A stretch of 64,000 nucleotides of DNA, from the NCBI GenBank assembly GCA_014800245.1, contig JAAVGM010000006.1, positions 45,803 through 109,802 of the forward strand. Reading direction: 5' to 3'. This stretch comes from Bacteroidales bacterium. GTDB lineage: Bacteria > Bacteroidota > Bacteroidia > Bacteroidales > Muribaculaceae. The position numbers and the translations under genes are program-made. How positions within the stretch are numbered: the first letter of the stretch is position 1; every line of letters begins with the position of its first letter. Shown in pieces: positions 1 to 7,826 of this stretch. The notes under the pieces are model-generated. The model saw only the letters and a list, made by a program, of their open reading frames with translations, made no database searches and was not told the DNA's origin.

Positions 1-104
1 TTTTCGCTATCGTGTTCACTGTGCTTCTCGTAGCTGAAGTGAGCATCATGTGCCGCCAGATAAGCAAAGAATCAAAAAAGAATCTTTCAACCACTAAAGC
101 ATAA
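1..104 (+). CDS. cydA: Cytochrome bd oxidase subunit I, C-terminal end (partial)
   Basis: Only the last 33 codons are inside the window, read in the frame starting at base 3 and ending at TAA 102-104. They encode one hydrophobic segment (FAIVFTVLLVAEVSIM) followed by a basic, hydrophilic tail rich in Ser and Lys, which fits the last membrane helix and cytoplasmic end of CydA. Identity rests mainly on position: the next gene, 4 bases downstream, is cydB, and cydAB are normally adjacent and co-transcribed. CydA carries the b558, b595 and d hemes and the quinol site; none of those residues are visible here. Confidence 0.8.
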   Translation, partial: FAIVFTVLLVAEVSIMCRQISKESKKNLSTTKA

Positions 105-108
105 CGAT

Positions 109-1263
109 ATGACACTCGAATTTCTTCAAAACTATTGGTGGATGATCGTCGCTGTTTTGGGCGGCATCCTCGTTTTTCTCCTCTTCGTTCAGGGTGGACA
201 GTCGATGCTTTTTGATGCAGCCTCGGATGTTCAACGAAATTTGATAGTGAACTCCATGGGTTCGAAATGGGAGCTCACCTTCACCACTCTCGTAGTGTTC
301 GGCGGGGCAATGTTCGCTTCCTTCCCTCTTTTCTATTCCACAAGCTTCGGAGGTGCCTATTGGCTTTGGATATGCATCCTCTTCAGCTTTATCGTACAGG
401 CTGTGAGCTATGAGTTCCGCAGAAAGAAAGGGAATGTGTATGGCACACGCACCTATGATACATTCCTTTTCATCAACGGCTGTGTGGGTTGCATCCTTCT
501 TGGAGTGGCTGTTTCGATGTTCTTCTTCGGAGGGTGCTTCACTGTAAGCCGCGGTTCGCTTCTCGATGGATCGGCTCCGGTGGTGTCGCATTGGGATAAC
601 CCCTCTCACGGCTTTGAGGCTATCTTCAATTGGAAGAATCTTATTCTCGGAGTGGCTGTGCTTTTCCTTGCGAGAATGCAGGCTTGTCTCTATATGATGA
701 ATAATATTGTGGATGACCGTGATTTCTTCGCTCGCCTGAAAGTGAAAGCTCTCTTGAATGGGGGTATCTTCGTGGTGTTCTTCCTATGGTTTCTTGCCAT
801 GCTCCTCACCTCCGACGGCTACACTGTGATTTCCGACGGATTCCGATCCACAGAAGTTGAAGTGACATCATATAAATACCTCCACAATTTCTTGGATCTA
901 TGGTGGGCAGGCGTGATGCTGCTTATTGGAGTGGTGCTTGTGCTTTACGGATGGGGGCGCTCGGTGTTCACGAAGAGATATACAAAAGGTGTTTGGTTCA
1001 CCGGAATCGGAACATTCCTTGTTGTAGTGGCTCTCTTCTGCGTGGCAGGCTTCAACGACACCCCCTTCTATCCCTCTCTGACCGATCCGGCAAGCTCGCT
1101 CACAATCCGCAATGCCTCTTCTTCCGAGTTTACGCTCAAGACTATGAGCTATGTGTCGATTCTTGTGCCATTCGTTGTGGCATACATCGCATATGTATGG
1201 TATTCAATGGATAAGAAGAAGCTTTCTCCGGAAGTTCTCGAAAAGAGCGATCATAAATATTGA
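109..1263 (+). CDS. cydB: Cytochrome bd quinol oxidase subunit II
   Basis: Inner-membrane subunit II of the bd-type oxidase, which oxidises quinol and reduces oxygen to water with high affinity; in anaerobes it scavenges low oxygen. The 384-residue product is almost entirely hydrophobic, with about eight or nine predicted membrane helices, and begins with a helix (WWMIVAVLGGILVFLLFVQG) typical of CydB of Bacteroidota. Length is normal for the family. The ATG at 109 follows cydA by 4 bases, so translation is probably coupled. The C-terminus is short and charged (DKKKLSPEVLEKSDHKY). No cydX-like small gene is seen after it; a strong terminator follows at 1289, so the operon ends here. Confidence 0.93.
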   Translation: MTLEFLQNYWWMIVAVLGGILVFLLFVQGGQSMLFDAASDVQRNLIVNSMGSKWELTFTTLVVFGGAMFASFPLFYSTSFGGAYWLWICILFSFIVQAVSYEFRRKKGNVYGTRTYDTFLFINGCVGCILLGVAVSMFFFGGCFTVSRGSLLDGSAPVVSHWDNPSHGFEAIFNWKNLILGVAVLFLARMQACLYMMNNIVDDRDFFARLKVKALLNGGIFVVFFLWFLAMLLTSDGYTVISDGFRSTEVEVTSYKYLHNFLDLWWAGVMLLIGVVLVLYGWGRSVFTKRYTKGVWFTGIGTFLVVVALFCVAGFNDTPFYPSLTDPASSLTIRNASSSEFTLKTMSYVSILVPFVVAYIAYVWYSMDKKKLSPEVLEKSDHKY

Positions 1264-1288
1264 TAGAACATAACTATAAGACGATTAA

Positions 1289-1327
1289 AACAGGGATACT
1301 TTCTTTGAGTATCCCTGTTCTTTTTAT
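1289..1327 (+). terminator. Intrinsic terminator of cydAB
   Basis: A perfect 12-bp stem (1289-1300 with 1308-1319) with a 7-base loop, followed by CTTTTTA. It lies 26 bases after the cydB stop codon and is oriented for the plus strand. Confidence 0.9.
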
Positions 1328-1351
1328 AGTCCAAGAATTATAGTCCAAGAA
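1324..1351 (+). repeat. Perfect 14-bp tandem direct repeat in front of the chromate transporter promoter
   Basis: TTATAGTCCAAGAA occurs twice with no gap (1324-1337 and 1338-1351), directly upstream of the -7 box at 1360. The repeat covers the place where the -33 element should be, and no good TTTG is present there. That layout would suit an activator or repressor binding site, but this is inference; it could also be a simple duplication. Confidence 0.6.
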
Positions 1352-1359
1352 ATATTTAT

Positions 1360-1367
1360 TAACTTTG
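1360..1367 (+). promoter_or_regulatory. Bacteroidota -7 box for the chromate transporter genes
   Basis: TAACTTTG matches the Bacteroidota -7 consensus TAnnTTTG exactly. The expected transcription start is a few bases downstream (about 1372-1375). It would therefore fall after the possible starts TTG 1365 and ATG 1371, which favours ATG 1389 as the real start of the next gene. Confidence 0.65.
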
Positions 1368-1388
1368 CCGATGAAAAACGTAAAGACA

Positions 1389-1961
1389 ATGAATAATTCT
1401 ACTTATTGGCGTCTTTTCGCCACATTTTTCAAGATCGGAGCCTTCACTTTCGGAGGAGGCTGGGCCATGATTTCCATTATAGAGAGGGAGATTGTGGATA
1501 AATATCACTGGATTGAGCGAGATGATTTCCTCGATCTCCTCGCCATAGCGCAATCGATGCCTGGAATCTTGGCTGTGAATATAGCCACCTCGGTAGGCGA
1601 CAAACTTCGGGGACCGCGCGGAAGCATGGTGGCGGCGGCCGGAACTATCCTCCCCTCTTTCCTTATCATTCTAGCAATCGCCATTTTCCTCACCCCAGAC
1701 ATCATCAAAAACAACCGTGTGATTTCAGCTATATTCATGGGGATACGCCCTGCGGTGGTTGCACTTATCATTGCGCCGGTGATCACCTCCGCAAAAGCCG
1801 CAAAACTCACATTGAAGACAATGTGGATTCCGCTTGTGGTGGCTTTGCTTATATCTATCGATATGGGATTCATTTCAAATCCTATACTCTATATCGTATT
1901 GGGTGCCCTCGGCGGCTTCGCGGCCTGGAAATGGGGGCATAAGAATCTTTCTTCAAAATAA
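1389..1961 (+). CDS. chrA: Chromate transporter family protein (short CHR, first half)
   Basis: One of two adjacent half-size CHR membrane proteins (Pfam Chromate_transp), each about 190-200 residues, that together correspond to one long ChrA. The family motif FGGGWAM is near residue 20, and a second conserved stretch (AIAQSMPGILAVNIAT) follows. Five or six hydrophobic segments are visible. In proteobacteria ChrA exports chromate; the natural substrate of the short pairs in anaerobes is not established, so the name is by family. I chose ATG 1389 (190 aa) because the promoter -7 box overlaps the possible upstream starts at 1365 and 1371. The partner gene starts 12 bases after the stop. Confidence 0.88.
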   Translation: MNNSTYWRLFATFFKIGAFTFGGGWAMISIIEREIVDKYHWIERDDFLDLLAIAQSMPGILAVNIATSVGDKLRGPRGSMVAAAGTILPSFLIILAIAIFLTPDIIKNNRVISAIFMGIRPAVVALIIAPVITSAKAAKLTLKTMWIPLVVALLISIDMGFISNPILYIVLGALGGFAAWKWGHKNLSSK

Positions 1962-1973
1962 TCGGACACTACT

Positions 1974-2579
1974 ATGAGCTTCTATCTAAAATTAATATGG
2001 GCCTATCTTAAGATAGGGATTTTCGGATTCGGCGGGGGGTATGCCATGCTTTCGCTCGTGGAGAAAGCAGTTGTCACCCCCGGATGGATAAGCGAGACAA
2101 TGTTTACGGATATCGTGGCCATTTCACAGATGACCCCGGGCCCGATCGGCATAAATTCTGCCACATATATCGGCTTTGCAGCTCCTCAGATTGCCGATCC
2201 GGCTCTTCAAGGCTGGTGGTGGGGAATCCTCGGATCGGTGTTGGCTACATTGGCTGTAACTGTTCCATCGTTTATCCTTGTGCTTTATGCCTCACATTTC
2301 ATCAGGAAGCATCAGGAGAGCGGCGCTATTAAAGCTATCTTCGCAGGGCTGCGCCCGGTGGTGGTGGGTCTGATAGCGTCGGCAGCTATAATGCTCATGA
2401 ATTCTGCCAATTTCAATCCTCGGCATATCGACTGGCAGCTCTGGACCAATATCGCAATCTGCGCCATTGCCTTTGTGCTTGCCTATTTCTCTATCCCTTT
2501 AGGAAAGAAGAAAATTAAGATTCATCCGATTCTTATCATTATCTTGGCCGGAATTGCCGGATTGATTATATATTATTGA
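1974..2579 (+). CDS. chrA: Chromate transporter family protein (short CHR, second half)
   Basis: Second member of the CHR pair, 201 residues. It carries the same family signature (FGFGGGYAMLSLVEKAVV, then ISQMTPGPIGINSATYIG) and several membrane helices, ending in a hydrophobic segment. In short-chain CHR pairs the two proteins are thought to insert in opposite orientation and act together; that is family knowledge. It starts 12 bases after its partner and stops just before folC, so all three genes may be one transcript. Confidence 0.88.
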   Translation: MSFYLKLIWAYLKIGIFGFGGGYAMLSLVEKAVVTPGWISETMFTDIVAISQMTPGPIGINSATYIGFAAPQIADPALQGWWWGILGSVLATLAVTVPSFILVLYASHFIRKHQESGAIKAIFAGLRPVVVGLIASAAIMLMNSANFNPRHIDWQLWTNIAICAIAFVLAYFSIPLGKKKIKIHPILIIILAGIAGLIIYY

Positions 2580-2592
2580 TTTGGATTCTAAT

Positions 2593-3948
2593 ATGGGAAA
2601 TACAGAAAAAACAGAATATCAGGAAGCCCTTGATTTCCTTTTCGCCCAACTCCCGATGTTTTCTCGGGTGGGAGCGGCGGCTTATAAACCGGGGCTTGAG
2701 AGAGTGAGAGAATTGAGTGATTTCTTCGGCAATCCCGAGAAAAAGCTCAAGGCAATTCATATAGCCGGAACTAATGGGAAAGGATCTACTTCCCATATGA
2801 TAGCAGCCGCACTCCAAGCTGCCGGATATAAGACCGCGCTCTACACCTCCCCTCACCTTGTGGATTTCCGCGAAAGGATACGCATCAATGGACAGATGAT
2901 TCCGGAGAAGGATGTGGTGAGCTTTGTGAAGAAATGGAAGGAGAGCGGATATGAAGGTGATCGTCCCTCTTTCTTTGAGCTCACAATGATAATGGCTTTT
3001 GAATGGTTTGCTTCCGAAGGAGTGGATTATGCCGTGATTGAGACCGGCATGGGAGGCCGACTGGATTCCACCAATATCCTTACCCCTATCCTGTGTGTGA
3101 TAACCAACATATCGCCCGACCATACACAGTTCTTGGGGCATACTCTTCCGGAGATTGCGGCAGAGAAGGCAGGAATAATCAAGGAGGGTGTGCCAGTAGT
3201 GATTGGCGAGGCGGATGAGGATGTTGAAGCCGTGTTCCGTGCTAAGGCCGCGGAGATGGCTGCTCCGATTGTGGAGGTGTATCGCAATCCGAAGGTCTCC
3301 GGATTTGAATTGAAGAAGGATTATTCCGGATGGAAAGGAAATTCGGAGATGATCGGCGAGTTTGAGGTGGATTTAGCGGGCGACTATCAGAAGAAAAACA
3401 TCCCTCTGGCTTTGGCTGCCCTCAGCGAGTTAAGAGAGTTGGGTGTAAATCTTCCCACTGCAGCTATAAAGAATGGTCTGAAACATGCAGCAGAATCCAC
3501 AGGGCTGGCAGGGAGATGGAATGTGATCTCTCAATCTCCTCTCACAATATGCGACACCGGTCATAACATAGCCGGGCTGTCAATGAATATCGAACGCCTT
3601 AAGAAACTGCATATAGAGAAAGGGGCGGAGTTAAGAATGCTTATCGGCTTTGTGGCTGACAAGGCTATCGATGAGATCCTTGATATCTTTCCGGGAGATG
3701 CAATATATTATGTAACCAATGCAGCTATCCTACGCGCCCTTCCGGCGGATGATCTGTTGAAAAAATTCAAGGAACGGGGATTGGATGCCGAAGCTTTCTC
3801 AAGTGTGGACTACGCATGGAGCAGATTAAGGGAGGATGCCTCCCCGGAAGATGTGGTCTATATCGGAGGATCCACATTCATTGTGGCAGACTTTCTAAAG
3901 AATGTGGAATGTGGAATTAGGAATGAGGAATTAGGAATGAGGAATTAG
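2593..3948 (+). CDS. folC: Bifunctional folylpolyglutamate synthase / dihydrofolate synthase
   Basis: Cytosolic Mur-ligase-type enzyme that adds glutamate to dihydropteroate and to folates, using ATP. The P-loop IAGTNGKGSTSHM is near residue 60, followed by the FolC signature YTSPHLVDFRERI and by ETGMGGRLDSTN. The C-terminal domain includes the conserved DTGHN. Length (451 aa from ATG 2593) is normal; a TTG at 2581 is a weaker start. The last residues (CGIRNEELGM and on) are encoded by a short 14-bp tandem repeat that continues beyond the stop codon, so the protein end has been rewritten by the repeat. It follows the chr pair by 13 bases and ends before a bidirectional terminator. Confidence 0.93.
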   Translation: MGNTEKTEYQEALDFLFAQLPMFSRVGAAAYKPGLERVRELSDFFGNPEKKLKAIHIAGTNGKGSTSHMIAAALQAAGYKTALYTSPHLVDFRERIRINGQMIPEKDVVSFVKKWKESGYEGDRPSFFELTMIMAFEWFASEGVDYAVIETGMGGRLDSTNILTPILCVITNISPDHTQFLGHTLPEIAAEKAGIIKEGVPVVIGEADEDVEAVFRAKAAEMAAPIVEVYRNPKVSGFELKKDYSGWKGNSEMIGEFEVDLAGDYQKKNIPLALAALSELRELGVNLPTAAIKNGLKHAAESTGLAGRWNVISQSPLTICDTGHNIAGLSMNIERLKKLHIEKGAELRMLIGFVADKAIDEILDIFPGDAIYYVTNAAILRALPADDLLKKFKERGLDAEAFSSVDYAWSRLREDASPEDVVYIGGSTFIVADFLKNVECGIRNEELGMRN

Positions 3949-3987
3949 GAATGAGGAATTAATTCAAAATTCCTCATTCCTAATTCC
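3913..3987. repeat. 14-bp tandem repeat with inverted copy at the folC 3' end
   Basis: The unit GGAATTAGGAATGA is repeated three times plus a part (3913-3960), then an inverted copy follows (AATTCCTCATTCCTAATTCC, 3968-3987). The 20-base segment 3941-3960 pairs perfectly with 3968-3987. The repeat begins inside folC and supplies its stop codon. Similar short GAATTAGGAATGAG-type repeats are scattered between genes in many Bacteroidota; their role is unknown to me. Confidence 0.8.
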
Positions 3988-3994
3988 TAATTCT

Positions 3995-4038
3995 AAAAAG
4001 CGGGAGCGAAATCCGATGAGATTTCGCTCCCGCTTTTT
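3995..4038. terminator. Bidirectional terminator between folC and RNase G
   Basis: Perfect 18-bp stem (3995-4012 with 4021-4038), 8-base loop, A-run on one side and T-run on the other. It sits between two convergent genes and can serve both strands. Confidence 0.92.
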
Positions 4039-4073
4039 AATTCAGTAATTTTCTAATCGTTCGTTTCGAAGGA

Positions 4074-5699
4074 TCAATTCTCCTCTTGGTCTCGATTCTT
4101 TATCCTAACTCTATTCTTACTTTGGCTTGAGCTCATATCGCTCTCCTCTTTGAGATCCACCTCCTTGCCCATATGATCAATCACACGGTATTCAAGATAG
4201 GCAAGCGATTCATCAGGTATCACCTTGAAGCTTCTGCCGAATTTTCTCTTCCATTTTCCGTAGAGCGAGAACATACCTTTCTTCACATATGCCTCTACGT
4301 AGGGATGGATGTAGAGAATAAATTTTTTCACCTTCAGAGTGTTGACAAGATATTCGAGCTTCTCCTCCAGCTTGTCGGTGAAAAGGATGGAGGGTTGCAC
4401 CTCCCCTTTTCCGAAGCATGACGGACATGTCTCGGATGTGTGGATGTCGAGAGCCGGACGCACACGCTGACGTGTGATCTGCATAAGTCCGAATTTACTT
4501 AGAGGAAGGATGTTATGGCGGGCGCGGTCGTTAGCCATTACCTCTTTCATATGGTCGTAAAGCGCCTGTCGGTGTTCGGCTTTATTCATGTCGATAAAGT
4601 CGATCACGATTATTCCTCCCATGTCTCTAAGCCTGAGCTGACGAGCTATCTCATCGGCTGCTTTCAAGTTGACATCCAGAGCATTTGTCTCCTGGTCGTT
4701 AGAAGCCTTGCTGCGGTTTCCGGAATTGACATCGATCACATGCAGCGCTTCTGTGTGTTCGATGATCACGTATGCTCCGCTCTTGAAGGAGACTGTCTTG
4801 CCAAAACTGCTCTTAATCTGGCGGGTGATGTTGAAATGGTCAAATATGGGTACGTCCTTCGCATAGATCTTCACGATCTCCTTATTTTCAGGAGCGATAA
4901 GAGCCACATAATTTTGAATCTGAGTGAAAGCCTCAGCCTCATTGACATAGATATTTTCAAATGTCGGACTGAAGATATCCCTTATCACGCTTACCATTCT
5001 CGATTCCTCTTCGAAAATGAGCGCAGGGCTTTGGCTCCTCTGCATCTTTGCTATGGATTCTTCCCAATATTTCACCAGAGTGCGCATCTCATTATTGAGC
5101 TCCGCCACCCTTTTGTTTTCAGCCGAAGTGCGCACAATCACGCTGAAACCCTTCGGCTTGATACTGCTCATCAGCTGACGCAACCGGATCTTCTCCTCTG
5201 TGGATTTTATTTTCTGAGAGATGGAAATCTTATCGCCGAACGGCATAAGCACCATATATCTCCCGGTGAAAGAGATCTCGGTGGTGAGACGCGGGCCTTT
5301 GGAAGAGATGGGCTCTTTTGCTATCTGCACCAACAGCTGCTGACCCGGCTGCACCACATCTGCGATGCTCCCCTGCTTGGGGATATCGGGTTCGAGCTTG
5401 AATTTGGATATGTTAGGAACCTTCTTCTTATCAGCCATAGCCTCCGAAATGAAATTGCTATAACTGCTGAATTGGGGACCTAAATCGAGATAATGAAGAA
5501 ATGCGTCCTTTTCATAGCCCACATCCAAGAAGGCTGCGTTAAGTCCGGGCATTATCTTTTTCACCTTAGCCAGATAAAGGTCGCCTACGGCATAGGCTAT
5601 ATTGCGACTCTCTTTCTGAAGCGACACCAGACGCCCGTCTTCAAGAAGTGCTATGGAAACATCTTCCTGTTGTACATCTACTACTAATTCGCTCTTCAT
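4074..5699 (-). CDS. rng: Ribonuclease G (Rne/Rng family)
   Basis: Endoribonuclease for single-stranded, 5'-monophosphate RNA; matures 16S rRNA and takes part in mRNA decay. An S1-like RNA-binding region lies in the N-terminal part (MKSELVVDVQQED..., GDLYLAKVKKIMPGLNAAFLDVG). The catalytic Asp residues are in VIDVNSG and IIVIDFIDM, and the zinc-link motif CPSC is in ETCPSCFGKGEV, as in RNase E/G. It has no long RNase E-type degradosome tail, hence Rng rather than Rne. I chose ATG 5699 (541 aa), preceded by AAAAGAG; a TTG 39 bases upstream is in frame but lacks support. It follows HU and a tiny ribosomal peptide gene and converges on folC. Confidence 0.93.
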   Translation of the reverse strand: MKSELVVDVQQEDVSIALLEDGRLVSLQKESRNIAYAVGDLYLAKVKKIMPGLNAAFLDVGYEKDAFLHYLDLGPQFSSYSNFISEAMADKKKVPNISKFKLEPDIPKQGSIADVVQPGQQLLVQIAKEPISSKGPRLTTEISFTGRYMVLMPFGDKISISQKIKSTEEKIRLRQLMSSIKPKGFSVIVRTSAENKRVAELNNEMRTLVKYWEESIAKMQRSQSPALIFEEESRMVSVIRDIFSPTFENIYVNEAEAFTQIQNYVALIAPENKEIVKIYAKDVPIFDHFNITRQIKSSFGKTVSFKSGAYVIIEHTEALHVIDVNSGNRSKASNDQETNALDVNLKAADEIARQLRLRDMGGIIVIDFIDMNKAEHRQALYDHMKEVMANDRARHNILPLSKFGLMQITRQRVRPALDIHTSETCPSCFGKGEVQPSILFTDKLEEKLEYLVNTLKVKKFILYIHPYVEAYVKKGMFSLYGKWKRKFGRSFKVIPDESLAYLEYRVIDHMGKEVDLKEESDMSSSQSKNRVRIKNRDQEEN

Positions 5700-5806
5700 C
5701 TCTTTTAAAATAAAAAGAACAAACTTTCTTTCAGCCAAGGCCGCTTCGGTTTGTTCTTATGACTTGTTGTCAGCGCTTGTTTAGGCTGGAATCCGTCGGG
5801 TGAAGA

Positions 5807-5896
5807 TTATTTCTTCTTATGACGATTCTTTCTCAGTCTTTTCTTGCGCTTGTGAGTTGCCATCTTGTGGCCTTTTCTCTTCTTTCCGCTTGGCAT
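5807..5896 (-). CDS. 29-residue AURKAIP1/COX24-type ribosomal peptide (bS22/mS38-like)
   Basis: A 29-codon gene whose product (MPSGKKRKGHKMATHKRKKR, then LRKNRHKKK) is about half Lys and Arg. It matches the short AURKAIP1/COX24 domain proteins that occur in Bacteroidota; the same domain forms mitochondrial mS38 and mycobacterial bS22, which bind the small ribosomal subunit near the decoding region. So it is probably an extra 30S protein. Start ATG 5896, stop TAA 5807-5809. It lies between the HU gene and rng, about 80 and 107 bases from them, on the same strand, and would be missed by gene callers with a length cut-off. Identity is from recalled family pattern, not from a search. Confidence 0.82.
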   Translation of the reverse strand: MPSGKKRKGHKMATHKRKKRLRKNRHKKK

Positions 5897-5975
5897 GACG
5901 TAATTATTTTTTGATTAATATATTAATTGATTGTTTTTATCTCTCGGTTTATTTTAATGTGCCGATGAAAGATGA

Positions 5976-6254
5976 TTAATTATCCTTCACCAAATCCATA
6001 AACACTTTCGAGGGTTTGAATGCCGGAATATTATGCTCCGGAATCTTGATAGCCGTGTTCTTGGAGATGTTTCGAGCTGTTTTCTCTTTTCTTGTTTTGA
6101 TGACGAAGCTTCCGAAGCCACGTAGATACACATTGTTGCCTCCGGCCATGGAATCCTTCACAACCTCCATAAGCTTCTCAACAATGGTGAGAACCGCTGC
6201 TCTATCAAGCCCGGTCTTGTGAGAAATATCGGTTACAATATCTGCCTTTGTCAT
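5976..6254 (-). CDS. HU family DNA-binding protein
   Basis: Small basic nucleoid protein that bends DNA as a dimer. The 92 residues have the HU/IHF layout: two N-terminal helices (MTKADIVTDISHKTGLDRAA), then the signature VYLRGFGSFVIKTRKEKTAR and the DNA-binding arm ending in IPAFKPSKVF. ATG 6254 is the standard start; an in-frame TTG at 6275 would add seven residues and is unlikely. It appears to be the first gene of HU - ribosomal peptide - rng. A near-consensus -7 box (GATATTTG, seven of eight) lies upstream near 6332-6339 on the minus strand. Confidence 0.95.
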   Translation of the reverse strand: MTKADIVTDISHKTGLDRAAVLTIVEKLMEVVKDSMAGGNNVYLRGFGSFVIKTRKEKTARNISKNTAIKIPEHNIPAFKPSKVFMDLVKDN

Positions 6255-6454
6255 TATGAGTATTTTTTCTATCAATATTCAATTTTTATCCCTTTTCAGG
6301 GGATGAGGAAGACCCTCGAATTTTTAGCACTGCAAATATCGTAATTTTTTTTCAATAATTCCCTATTTATCCGCGCTTTTTATGTTTTTTTATCCCATTT
6401 TCCTTAAATTTTCCCTTTTTTCTCCCTTTTCAAGGGGCGAAATCATCATTTTTT

Positions 6455-7060
6455 CTATTCTTCCGACTCTTCTATGTTGACTCCCTCCACTTTTGATAAT
6501 TTCCCTGTTATCTCCTCTTTCATCCCTTCGGGAAACTCTATTTCAATATTGCAGAGATTGTCGAAACTGCGAGTCAGGATCTCCACATCCTCCATTTTCG
6601 AAACCTTCATCACCCCCTCCATGCTTATATATGGGAAGGTGACGGAAAGACGCACCATCTTGCGCATCTCTTTCACCCCCGCCTCTTCCAAGGCCAAGCG
6701 TGCGGCCTCACGATAGGCGGCTATCAAGCCGGATGTGCCAAGTTTTATGCCGCCGAAATATCTCACCACAACAATCAGGACATCCGTTACATTAAAACTG
6801 TTGATCTGTCCCAAAATCGGTTTGCCTGCAGTGCCGGAGGGTTCACCGTTGTCGTTGAGCTGATATTCTGTTCGCGCGGGTCCGATCATATATGCCCAGC
6901 ATACATGACGGGAATCGTGATATTCGTTCTGATAGCGTTTTATCTCCGCCTTGGCCTCATCTGCACTCTTCACCGGGATAGCAAAAGAAAGGAACCGGCT
7001 CATCTTCTCCTTATATTGCGACGAACCGGGTCCTTTTATCGTATAGTAGATATCACTCAT
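6455..7060 (-). CDS. yigZ: YigZ family (IMPACT-type) protein
   Basis: Member of UPF0029, the bacterial YigZ family related to eukaryotic IMPACT; structures suggest nucleic-acid or nucleotide binding, but the function is not firmly known. The family signature is clear: HVCWAYMIG, then NDNGEPSGTAGKPIL and VVVRYFGGIKLGTSGLI. A smaller ferredoxin-like C-terminal domain follows. The 201 residues are the usual length. The start ATG overlaps the stop of the upstream DJ-1 gene (ATGA), so the two are translationally coupled. Confidence 0.93.
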   Translation of the reverse strand: MSDIYYTIKGPGSSQYKEKMSRFLSFAIPVKSADEAKAEIKRYQNEYHDSRHVCWAYMIGPARTEYQLNDNGEPSGTAGKPILGQINSFNVTDVLIVVVRYFGGIKLGTSGLIAAYREAARLALEEAGVKEMRKMVRLSVTFPYISMEGVMKVSKMEDVEILTRSFDNLCNIEIEFPEGMKEEITGKLSKVEGVNIEESEE

Positions 7061-7647
7061 CCGAAATAATAATCTACATTGTTATCTGATTTTCTATATA
7101 GCAGCATATCGCTTGCAATTTTTTCAGCATATGAATCATCGAAGGCAACCTTCACGATAGCCAACGCCCAGATCAAAGCATTCGCCGGACCATTGCCGAG
7201 AACGAATTTACCATCCACCACTACAGGCTTACTCTCTATTTTCTTGCAATTGAGCAGCTCTTCAAAACCGGGATAGCATGTGGCTCTTGCATCTTTGAGC
7301 AATCCAAGCTGACCGAGCACCACTGCCGGAGCGGCGCAAATGGCAGCTATGTGTCCATCCTTCGATTCCATCTGGCGTTTCAACAGACCCTGAAGGGGAG
7401 CAAACTCATATAAATTCTTTGCTCCGGGCATTCCTCCGGGGAGCACAAGCCATGCAGGGTCGGTGAAGAGTGAAGGATCATAAAGCACATCGGCGCCTAC
7501 TGTGATGCCATGTGCACCTGTCACGCTTAAGGAGGATGTTATTGATACGGTGCGCACTGTCATGCCGGCTCTGCGAAGCACATCTACTGCCGTCAGGGCC
7601 TCTATCTCTTCAAAGCCATCGGCTAGAAATACAAATGTCTCTTTCAT
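7057..7647 (-). CDS. DJ-1/PfpI family protein (class I glutamine amidotransferase-like)
   Basis: Cytosolic DJ-1/ThiJ-type protein of 196 residues. It starts VFLADGFEEIEALTAVDVLRR, has the conserved Glu of the DJ-1 active site in that stretch and the nucleophile Cys in the elbow IAAICAAPAVV. DJ-1 relatives have been given glyoxalase, deglycase or chaperone roles; which applies here cannot be told. I chose ATG 7647; a longer frame to 7707 would add 20 basic residues without family support. It overlaps yigZ by ATGA. The pairing with yigZ is an operon by layout only. Confidence 0.9.
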   Translation of the reverse strand: MKETFVFLADGFEEIEALTAVDVLRRAGMTVRTVSITSSLSVTGAHGITVGADVLYDPSLFTDPAWLVLPGGMPGAKNLYEFAPLQGLLKRQMESKDGHIAAICAAPAVVLGQLGLLKDARATCYPGFEELLNCKKIESKPVVVDGKFVLGNGPANALIWALAIVKVAFDDSYAEKIASDMLLYRKSDNNVDYYFG

Positions 7648-7769
7648 ATTATTCCTATTTTTATTAATTCTTTTAATGATTCTCAATCGGCAATTTCTTT
7701 CCTTCAATTTTTACCGACAGTCACAGATTATTGATTAGAGCTAAAGTTGATTCTTGATCAACGTAAAAG

Positions 7770-7803
7770 TTGTGAACTAATTTAGATATTTTTTTTAACT
7801 TTG
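7770..7803 (+). promoter_or_regulatory. Promoter of the apbE-like gene
   Basis: -7 box TAACTTTG at 7796-7803 matches TAnnTTTG; TTG at 7770-7772 is 23 bases upstream, a little far for the -33 element. A short dyad (GTTGAT-TCTTG-ATCAAC, 7746-7762) lies just upstream. The expected transcript start is near 7810, 17 bases before the first ATG. Confidence 0.65.
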
Positions 7804-7826
7804 CAAAATATTATTCACCATTTTGA

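Noticed and set aside
4515..5483. 322-codon open frame on the plus strand, opposite rng
   Set aside because: Antisense shadow of a well-identified gene; no promoter box, no ribosome binding site and no recognisable domain.
6286..6440. Two small CCCTTTTCAGGGG-type hairpins upstream of HU as terminator of yigZ
   Set aside because: Stems are only 5 bp, and neither has a T-run in the right direction; not strong enough to call.
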